The position numbers and the translations under genes were made by a program. DNA of 5,791 bases from the NCBI GenBank assembly GCA_000432275.1, contig HF995271.1, positions 1 to 5,791 of the forward strand, in the 5' to 3' direction. Under the pieces are notes generated by a model. It was not told the origin of the DNA. It did no database searches and worked only from the letters and a program-made list of their open reading frames with translations. How positions within the stretch are numbered: the first letter of the stretch is position 1; each line of letters starts with the position of its first letter. The DNA comes from Proteobacteria bacterium CAG:495. Its GTDB lineage: Bacteria; Pseudomonadota; Alphaproteobacteria; RF32; CAG-239. Shown here in pieces: positions 1 to 5,791 of the stretch.

Positions 1-32
1 ATCGGCACCTCAGAATACAAGGAGGTGTCGAT
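1..32 (-). terminator. Inverted repeat after mfd, possible terminator (cut by the window edge)
   Basis: Positions 1-11 (ATCGGCACCTC) pair with 22-32 (GAGGTGTCGAT) around a 10-base loop. The repeat lies 22 bases past the mfd stop codon. In plus-strand RNA every pair forms, with one G-U wobble (5 with 28); in the mfd-sense RNA that position is a C-A mismatch. Any T-run needed for a rho-independent terminator of mfd would lie outside the window, so terminator function cannot be confirmed. It might also serve a neighbouring gene on the other strand. Confidence 0.35.
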
Positions 33-54
33 ACTGCTTAAAAGAGCAAACAAT

Positions 55-3000
55 CTATTTTTCAGTCAGGAGATTTCTCAGACGCGTGATGATATTTTTG
101 ATAGTCTCCACCCGAGTTGCATAGCTTTCGAGGTTTTTCTCAATGAAAAGCTTTTGGTCCGGACGCACTTTGATGGCTCCGAAAGACATTTGAATAAGTG
201 CGAGCAACTTTTCTGGTTTGGCAAATGTATTATTGCGAAAGGCAATTAAGATTCCCTTTGCTCCGGCATCAACCTTTTCAATATTCACTTCACGGCAAAG
301 CAACTTGATTTCAACCGTTTTGAGCAGATTGTCAACCTCTTCCGGCAGCTTACCGAAACGGTCAGTCAGTTCTTCGCGCATATCGGCAATTCCCTCATTG
401 TCTGTGATTTCTCCGATGCGTTTGTACAGGCCGAGGCGAACCCCCAAATCCCTTACGTAGGATTCCGGTATCATAATTGGAATTCCGGTGGTTATCTGCG
501 GAGCCCAATCCTGAATTTCTTTAGAGCGCAACTCATCCTGAGAGCCGGATTTCAGGCGCATAATTTCTTCTTCCAACATATGTTGGTACAAAGCGATTCC
601 CACTTCCTTAATATGTCCGGACTGTTCCTCACCCAATATATTTCCCGAACCGCGAATATCCATATCGTGGCTGGCCAGGGAAAACCCGGCTCCCAGCGTA
701 TCCAATGCCTGCAAAATGCTGAGGCGGCGTTCCGCAATCGGTTTCAGCTGTTTTTTGGGAGGAACGGTAAAATAAGCATAACCGCGTACCTTGCCCCGTC
801 CGACACGCCCTTTGAGCTGGTAAAGCTGTGCCAATCCGAACATATCGGAACGATACACAATCATCGTATTTACCGAGGGCATATCAATACCGGATTCAAT
901 AATCGTTGTGGAAAGCAACATATCTGCCTTGCCGTCAGCAAAGTCATTCATTACTTCTTCCAGTTGTTTGACCGGCATCTGTCCGTGGGCAACCAAAATT
1001 TTTATGTCGGGAACCAATGCCCGCAGTCCCTTTTCCACTTCAAAAATGTCCGACACCCGGGGACATACGAAAAATATCTGTCCGCCGCGGAATTTTTCGC
1101 GATAAACAGCCTCTTTTATCATCACCTTGTCAAACGGCATCACAAAAGTTCGCGCCGCCAGCCGGTCAACCGGGGGCGTGGCGATAATGCTGAGCTGTTT
1201 TACTCCGGTCAACGACAATTGCAACGTTCTCGGAATCGGCGTTGCAGTCAGCGTCAAAACATGGACATCGGACTTCAGCTGTTTCAGCTTTTCTTTGTGG
1301 GCGACGCCGAAATGCTGCTCTTCATCAATAATCAACAAACCAAGATTGCAGAACCTGATATCTTTGGAAAGCAACGCATGCGTGCCGATGACAATCTCTA
1401 CCGAACCTTCCTCCAACCCTTGTTTGGTCAGAGCGGCTTCTTTGGGAGTTACCAATCGGGAAAGCATCTTAACCCGTACGGGAAAACCCTCCATCCGTTT
1501 TTTGAAATTGTAATAATGCTGACGGGCCAACAAGGTGGTGGGGACAATCAGCGCAACCTGCGCGCCGGCAGACGCCACCGCAAAGGCCGCTCGCAGGGCA
1601 ACCTCGGTTTTGCCGAAACCGACATCGCCGCACACCAGTCTGTCCATCGGGATAGCAGCATTCAAATCCCCCATAACATCCGCAATGGCATTGAGCTGGT
1701 CATCGGTTTCATTATACGGAAAGCGGGAGCAGAAATCGTCATACATTCCCTGGGGCGGAATGAAACAGTCCGCTTTTTTGAGATGGCGTTCGGCGGCAAT
1801 CTTAATCAACTTTTCGGCAATGTCGCGGATTTTTTCCTTAACTCTGGCTTTTTTGGCCTGCCAGGCAGCGCCTCCCAGGGTATCCAGCTGAATGTTATCG
1901 TCTTCAATTCCATAGCGGGAAATAACATCAATATTTTCGACAGGAACAAACAGTTTGGCATCATTGGCATAAAGAATTTTCAAACAATCGTGAGGCGCAC
2001 CGCCGGCAGTAATGTTTTCCAGTCCCATAAAGCGGCCGATACCGTGCTCGATATGAACGACCAATTCTCCGATGCTGAGCGCCGATACGTCTGCAATGAA
2101 ATCCTTGGCCGTTATTTTTTTGGCATGTTTACGGTTTTGACGCTCGCCCAGAATATCCTGCTCTGAAATCAGACACCAGCCATCACCTTTGAAGCCGTGC
2201 ATCAGAGGCATTACGGCCAGCACCGTCTTACGGTCAGACTTGGAAAGTGCTTCCGCCCAGTTTTCAGCAAAACCCATATCCGGAATTCCATATTCGCTCA
2301 TCAACGAAAACAGTCGTTCGCGGGAACCTTCGCTGTAGCAGGCAACAATGCGTTTCAGTCTTTTATTTTCGGCCAGATAGTCTTTCAAATCGGCATAAAC
2401 CTGTCCGGCAGTTATGCTTTTGGCATTGGAAAAATCGCGCGACGGCAAAACCGCAGCGTTAAGGACATTTTCTCCGTCGGGAATGCTCAGCGGCGTAAAT
2501 GACAACGCCTGTTTTTTTACCAATATGGTTTTGAAATCTTTATCTGTCAGGTATAACAGCTCCGGTTTGACCGGACGGTATGCATCAATTTCGGCAGCGC
2601 TTTTGACGCTTAACGCCTCCAGACGCGCCTGGTAATAGTCGGCAATGCTCTCGGCCTTGGCCGCAGCCGCTTCTTCAACGTTTTTTCCGACGACAAGCGC
2701 AGCTCCCGGAATATAGTCAAACAGCGTCGGCAGCGCGTCATCATAGAAAAACGGCAGCCAGTTTTCCATACCGATATATTTCTGCCCATTGGAAACCGCC
2801 TCGTAAATTTCATCTTCGTTAAACGCGGCCCCAAAAGCTTCGCGGTATTTGGTACGGAAAGACCTTATCGTGTTGGCATCCAACAAAACCTCGCTCATTA
2901 CCTTAAACGTATAGCTGCGGCGTTCGCCGGTAGTACGCTGGCTCATGGCATCGAAGGTTCGGATGCGTTCAATTTCGTCATCAAACAAATCTATCCGCAA

Positions 3001-3534
3001 GGGATCAGCAGTCCCCACCGGAAAGATGTCGATAATATCTCCGCGGACGGCATACTCCCCAGGTTCTATCACCTGCTCTACACGGTTATATCCGTTGGTC
3101 GCCGCATAATGCAAAAAATCATTGAAATCCAGCTTTTTGCCAACTGCAACTTCACGCGAAGAATTAAGAAATATTTTCAGAGGAGGAAGTTTTTGCAAGA
3201 CGGAGCCGACGCTGGCAATGACAATGCGGGGCGTTTTGGCCAAAGGCTTTAACGCCAGTTCGGAAAGGGTGTCAATCCGGGTCGATATGATATTGACATT
3301 GGGAGAGACGCGGTCGTACGGCACCGTATCCCAAGCCGGAAACCGCAAAACCCGGAGGCCGGGATTAATATATTCCAGAAGATCGGCGGTACGCGCCAGT
3401 TCATTGCCGTCCGAGACGACATACAAAATATCCCGGGATGAATTCTGGGCAAAACTATCCAGCAGAAAAGCGTCATATCCTTCGGGAACCGATGAGACGG
3501 TGCACCCTGCCAATTTATCAATATCGTATTGCAT
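55..3534 (-). CDS. mfd: Transcription-repair coupling factor Mfd (SF2 DNA translocase)
   Basis: Mfd binds RNA polymerase stalled at a lesion, pushes it off by ATP-driven translocation on double-stranded DNA, and recruits UvrA for nucleotide excision repair in the cytoplasm. The 1159-residue product is full length (E. coli Mfd is 1148). In order: a UvrB-like UvrA-binding module (about 1-325) that keeps residues aligning with the UvrA-contact set of E. coli (here R164, R180, F184); a degenerate middle domain; an RNA-polymerase-interacting domain (about 485-555, VVHIEHGIGRFMGL); RecA-like lobes with Walker A GDVGFGKT (636-643), DEEQ (737-740), TATPIPRT (763-770) and motif VI QLKGRVGRG (906-914); a TRG motif with R937, R961 and Q971, spaced as in E. 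coli; and the C-terminal autoinhibitory domain (about 1010-1159). The ATG at 3534 fits the family N-terminus, although no strong Shine-Dalgarno precedes it. The stop is TAG. Motif VI has K908 where Arg is usual. Identification is secure. Confidence 0.98.
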   Translation of the reverse strand: MQYDIDKLAGCTVSSVPEGYDAFLLDSFAQNSSRDILYVVSDGNELARTADLLEYINPGLRVLRFPAWDTVPYDRVSPNVNIISTRIDTLSELALKPLAKTPRIVIASVGSVLQKLPPLKIFLNSSREVAVGKKLDFNDFLHYAATNGYNRVEQVIEPGEYAVRGDIIDIFPVGTADPLRIDLFDDEIERIRTFDAMSQRTTGERRSYTFKVMSEVLLDANTIRSFRTKYREAFGAAFNEDEIYEAVSNGQKYIGMENWLPFFYDDALPTLFDYIPGAALVVGKNVEEAAAAKAESIADYYQARLEALSVKSAAEIDAYRPVKPELLYLTDKDFKTILVKKQALSFTPLSIPDGENVLNAAVLPSRDFSNAKSITAGQVYADLKDYLAENKRLKRIVACYSEGSRERLFSLMSEYGIPDMGFAENWAEALSKSDRKTVLAVMPLMHGFKGDGWCLISEQDILGERQNRKHAKKITAKDFIADVSALSIGELVVHIEHGIGRFMGLENITAGGAPHDCLKILYANDAKLFVPVENIDVISRYGIEDDNIQLDTLGGAAWQAKKARVKEKIRDIAEKLIKIAAERHLKKADCFIPPQGMYDDFCSRFPYNETDDQLNAIADVMGDLNAAIPMDRLVCGDVGFGKTEVALRAAFAVASAGAQVALIVPTTLLARQHYYNFKKRMEGFPVRVKMLSRLVTPKEAALTKQGLEEGSVEIVIGTHALLSKDIRFCNLGLLIIDEEQHFGVAHKEKLKQLKSDVHVLTLTATPIPRTLQLSLTGVKQLSIIATPPVDRLAARTFVMPFDKVMIKEAVYREKFRGGQIFFVCPRVSDIFEVEKGLRALVPDIKILVAHGQMPVKQLEEVMNDFADGKADMLLSTTIIESGIDMPSVNTMIVYRSDMFGLAQLYQLKGRVGRGKVRGYAYFTVPPKKQLKPIAERRLSILQALDTLGAGFSLASHDMDIRGSGNILGEEQSGHIKEVGIALYQHMLEEEIMRLKSGSQDELRSKEIQDWAPQITTGIPIMIPESYVRDLGVRLGLYKRIGEITDNEGIADMREELTDRFGKLPEEVDNLLKTVEIKLLCREVNIEKVDAGAKGILIAFRNNTFAKPEKLLALIQMSFGAIKVRPDQKLFIEKNLESYATRVETIKNIITRLRNLLTEK

Positions 3535-3551
3535 ATATATTATCTTAAGAG

Positions 3552-3580
3552 TTTACTTATGGATATAAAATATATACAAT
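3552..3580 (+). promoter_or_regulatory. Candidate sigma70-type promoter for recG
   Basis: A -35-like TTTACT (3552-3557) is followed after exactly 17 bases by a -10-like TACAAT (3575-3580). The -10 box matches the TATAAT consensus at five of six positions and the -35 matches TTGACA at four. Transcription would begin near A3587, giving a leader of about 38 bases before the recG ATG at 3625. This supports the 3625 start over the upstream in-frame codons. The call rests on motif match and position only. Confidence 0.55.
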
Positions 3581-3596
3581 ATCGGCAGTATGGCAA
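3569..3596 (-). promoter_or_regulatory. Candidate sigma70-type promoter for mfd
   Basis: Read on the minus strand, TTGCCA (3596-3591) is followed after 16 bases by TATATT (3574-3569). These match the -35 and -10 consensus at four or five of six positions each. Transcription would start around 3564-3560, leaving a leader of about 26-30 bases before the mfd ATG at 3534. The -10 box directly abuts the candidate recG -10 box (3575-3580), so the two promoters overlap. The region is AT-rich and other -10 choices are possible, so this call is weaker than the recG one. Confidence 0.35.
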
Positions 3597-3624
3597 CAGT
3601 TTTTTATGTGAGACGAGCAGAAAC

Positions 3625-5700
3625 ATGCGTCCGGAAATCCTCTTTCCGCTGTTTGCGGAAATCAATACTCTGAAAGGCATCGGCGACCGCAGCTACAAGC
3701 CGGTCGCCAATTTGGCCGGCAGCAAAGTTGTCGATTTGCTGTGGCATTTGCCTTCAGGGCTGGTCGACCGGAGATATTCGCCCAAGCTCCGTGATGCGGT
3801 TCCGGGACGCATATGTACTCTGAAAGTCAGAGTTATTGAGCATATTCCGCCCAAAAGCAGCAAACAACCCTATCGGGTCATCGTCGAGGATGATACCGAA
3901 CCGTTGACGCTGATTTTCTTCAAGGCTTATGTCGACTCGCTTCAAAGGAATCTTCCTGTCGGAGAAGAGCGAGTCATCAGCGGCAAGCTTGACAGTTTTA
4001 ACGGGTTTTGGCAGATGAGTCACCCCGATTATATCGTCAAACCGGCAGAAATGGATAAAGTGCTCGGAATAGAAACCGTTTATCCGCTGACCGCGGGCAT
4101 CAGCAACAAAATGCTCAACAAATGGATTAAGCAGGCTCTTGAGCGGGTTCCCGCCTTTCCTGAATGGCTGAACGAAGAATACCGAAAAAAACAAAACTGG
4201 CTTGGATTTAAAGACGCGTTATCCGCCGCACATAACCCGAAAAATGCCGATGAACTGCTGCCTCAAAGCCCGGCGCGGATGCGTCTGGCCTATGACGAGC
4301 TGCTGGCCAACCAGCTGGCTCTGGCCATCGTACGGCAAAGGGTGAAAAAACAAGCCGGAAGAGAAATTCGCGGAAACGGAATGCTGCGCAAAAAAATATT
4401 GGAAAAGCTGCCTTTCAAGCTAACGGCCGCGCAAGAAAAAGTTTTAGGCGAAATTTATGCCGACCAAGGGTCCGGCTTCAGGATGCTGCGCCTGTTGCAG
4501 GGAGATGTCGGAGCCGGAAAGACCATCGTGGCGCTAATGACGATGCTTAATGCGGTTGAGTGCGGCACGCAGGCGGCAATTATGGCGCCAACCGAAATTC
4601 TGGCCAAACAACATATGGAAACAATCCAGCCCCTGTGCGAAGAAATCGGCATCCGGGCGGAACTGCTCTGCGGCAGAACCAAAGGCAAAACCCGTACTCA
4701 GATTCTGGAAGATTTGGAAAGCGGCAGAATAAACATTCTTATCGGAACCCATGCATTGTTTCAGGATGACGTCAAATTTAAGGATCTGGCCTGCGCTATT
4801 GTCGACGAACAGCACCGCTTCGGCGTTCATCAGCGGCTGGGACTTTCGTCTAAGGGAAACAAGGCCGACGTACTGGTCATGACGGCCACGCCTATTCCGC
4901 GGACACTGGTTTTGACGGCATACGGAGATATGGAATACTCTAAAATAGATCAAGTTCCGGAAGGACGTAAACCGGTAGACACCAGGGTATTGCCGGTTGA
5001 TAAAATCAGCGAAGTGGTTGCCGCATTAAAACGCAAAATCGACAGCGGCTGCCGGGCCTATTGGGTTTGTCCTCTGGTGGAGGAATCAGAGAAATCGGAT
5101 TTGGCGGCGGCAGAAGAACGTTTTGCCGCGCTGCAAAAGATTTTCGGCCGAGATGTCGGACTGGTCCACGGCAAAATGAAGGAAAAAGATGCGGTTATGG
5201 AGCGTTTCAAAAAAGGCGAGCTTAAACTGCTGGTAGCAACAACCGTTATTGAAGTCGGCGTCAACGTACCGGAGGCCACGGTAATGGTTATCGAGCATGC
5301 GGAACGTTTCGGGCTGGCACAGCTGCATCAGTTGCGTGGGCGGATTAAACGCGGCTTTGAGGCGTCAACCTGTATTTTGATGTACGCCTATCCGTTGAGC
5401 GAAACCGCTCATCAGCGTCTGAATATTATGAAAGAAACCGAAGACGGTTTTCTGATTGCGGAAAAAGATTTGGAACTGCGCGGCGGCGGCGAAATTCTCG
5501 GTACCAGACAAAGCGGTTTCAGCGAATTCCGGCTGGCTGATATGAATGTACATCAAAACTTGCTGCATACCGCCAATCAGGATGCCAAGATGATACTTGA
5601 ACTGGACCCCAATCTGCAAACGCCCAGAGGTCAAGCGCTGCGCATCCTCTTATATTTGTTCGAGCGCGACGATGCGGTAAAAACCTACATTGCGGGATAA
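3625..5700 (+). CDS. recG: ATP-dependent DNA helicase RecG
   Basis: RecG is a monomeric double-stranded DNA translocase that reverses stalled replication forks and processes Holliday junctions, R-loops and D-loops. From the ATG at 3625 the product is 691 residues (E. coli RecG is 693). It has an N-terminal helical part, an OB-fold wedge domain (about 60-150), and two RecA-like lobes: Walker A GDVGAGKT (293-300), DEQH (394-397), TATPIPRT (420-427), VIEVGVNVPEA (541-551) and motif VI QLRGRIKRG (569-577). A TRG motif follows, with R598, R619 and Q629 at the E. coli spacing. The start is chosen because MRPEILFPLFAEI matches my memory of alphaproteobacterial RecG N-termini. The frame stays open upstream to an ATG at 3559 and a TTG at 3529, but that stretch (YIQYRQYGNS and so on) does not look conserved and would contain the likely promoter. 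The region before 3625 has only weak purine-rich ribosome-binding character. The odd feature is I574-K575 in motif VI, where Val-Gly is usual. Function is certain; the start codon is likely. Confidence 0.97.
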   Translation: MRPEILFPLFAEINTLKGIGDRSYKPVANLAGSKVVDLLWHLPSGLVDRRYSPKLRDAVPGRICTLKVRVIEHIPPKSSKQPYRVIVEDDTEPLTLIFFKAYVDSLQRNLPVGEERVISGKLDSFNGFWQMSHPDYIVKPAEMDKVLGIETVYPLTAGISNKMLNKWIKQALERVPAFPEWLNEEYRKKQNWLGFKDALSAAHNPKNADELLPQSPARMRLAYDELLANQLALAIVRQRVKKQAGREIRGNGMLRKKILEKLPFKLTAAQEKVLGEIYADQGSGFRMLRLLQGDVGAGKTIVALMTMLNAVECGTQAAIMAPTEILAKQHMETIQPLCEEIGIRAELLCGRTKGKTRTQILEDLESGRINILIGTHALFQDDVKFKDLACAIVDEQHRFGVHQRLGLSSKGNKADVLVMTATPIPRTLVLTAYGDMEYSKIDQVPEGRKPVDTRVLPVDKISEVVAALKRKIDSGCRAYWVCPLVEESEKSDLAAAEERFAALQKIFGRDVGLVHGKMKEKDAVMERFKKGELKLLVATTVIEVGVNVPEATVMVIEHAERFGLAQLHQLRGRIKRGFEASTCILMYAYPLSETAHQRLNIMKETEDGFLIAEKDLELRGGGEILGTRQSGFSEFRLADMNVHQNLLHTANQDAKMILELDPNLQTPRGQALRILLYLFERDDAVKTYIAG

Positions 5701-5729
5701 ATTTTCCGTCCACCCCGCATAAATAACTA

Positions 5730-5758
5730 TTTACTCTTTCGAAAATATTTGATAGAAT
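5730..5758 (+). promoter_or_regulatory. Candidate promoter downstream of recG
   Basis: TTTACT (5730-5735), a 17-base spacer and TAGAAT (5753-5758) repeat the architecture of the candidate recG promoter, with an identical -35 hexamer and identical spacing. The -10 box matches consensus at five of six positions. Transcription would begin near A5765 and run off the window, so it would serve an unseen plus-strand gene or small RNA. The call rests only on motif match in a non-coding stretch. Confidence 0.4.
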
Positions 5759-5765
5759 GAACTCA

Positions 5766-5788
5766 GGAACAACAGGTTCCGGGTTTTT
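5766..5788 (+). terminator. Candidate rho-independent terminator of recG
   Basis: GGAAC (5766-5770) and GTTCC (5776-5780) form a perfect 5-bp stem around the loop AACAG, followed by GGG and five T residues (5784-5788). The element lies 65 bases past the recG stop codon. The stem is short and three G residues separate it from the T-run, so it would be a weak terminator. It also sits at the start point predicted for the promoter at 5730-5758, so it could instead be a 5' leader hairpin of the next transcript. Confidence 0.4.
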
Positions 5789-5791
5789 AAC

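Noticed and set aside
25..249. A 74-codon plus-strand frame starting GTG at 25 behind AAGGAGG
   Set aside because: The GTG overlaps the Shine-Dalgarno-like sequence itself, so the spacing is impossible, and most of the frame is antisense to the conserved C-terminal domain of Mfd.
541..550. Asn instead of Asp in the RecG motif EVGVNVP
   Set aside because: These are residue positions in RecG (bases 5245-5274). Both EVGVDVP and EVGVNVP occur in known RecG proteins, including Firmicutes forms, so it is not unusual.
580..2166. A 528-codon open frame on the plus strand antisense to mfd
   Set aside because: It lies wholly inside mfd, its translation shows no recognisable domain, and its low-complexity composition rich in N, Q, R, F and G looks like the reverse complement of a helicase gene. 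The opposite strand shows every Mfd motif in order.
3122..3568. A 148-codon plus-strand frame covering the 5' end of mfd
   Set aside because: It is antisense to the conserved UvrB-like N-terminus of Mfd and has no recognisable protein features.
4534..4953. A 139-codon minus-strand frame inside recG
   Set aside because: It is antisense to the first helicase lobe of RecG, with no motif and no plausible ribosome-binding site recognised.
1..5791. A novel defence, mobile or CRISPR system
   Set aside because: Both genes are intact, well-known housekeeping repair genes. No direct-repeat array, transposase, integrase, attachment site or unrecognised gene was found in the remaining short gaps.

Overview
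The window carries two complete, divergently transcribed genes for DNA-repair motor proteins and little else. On the minus strand is mfd (positions 3534 down to 55), the transcription-repair coupling factor. On the plus strand is recG (3625 to 5700), the branched-DNA (fork and Holliday junction) helicase. Their start codons face away from each other across 90 bp of AT-rich DNA that appears to hold both promoters.

The organism is most likely an alphaproteobacterium with moderate GC content. RecG begins MRPEILFPLFAEI and ends with LLYLFERDDAVKTYIAG, both of which resemble alphaproteobacterial RecG proteins as I remember them. The divergent mfd/recG neighbourhood is also common in that class. 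No genus can be named from two housekeeping genes. In many alphaproteobacteria a small sdhE gene (FAD assembly factor of succinate dehydrogenase) lies between recG and mfd; here there is no room for it.

Layout: 1-32 is an imperfect inverted repeat just past the mfd stop codon (possible terminator or 3' hairpin). 55-3534 is mfd, minus strand. 3535-3624 is the divergent intergenic region, with a good candidate recG promoter and an overlapping, weaker candidate mfd promoter. 3625-5700 is recG, plus strand. 5701-5791 is non-coding, with a promoter-like sequence followed at once by a short hairpin and T-run. No RNA gene, mobile element, CRISPR array or long repeat was seen.

Both proteins share the same engine: a pair of RecA-like SF2 helicase lobes plus the TRG hairpin, which lets them push along double-stranded DNA. 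Mfd uses it to push stalled RNA polymerase off a lesion and to recruit UvrA. RecG uses it to remodel stalled forks and branched recombination intermediates. This is an ordinary chromosomal repair locus rather than a new system. The most notable details are a non-standard motif VI in RecG, the missing sdhE, and the overlapping divergent promoters.
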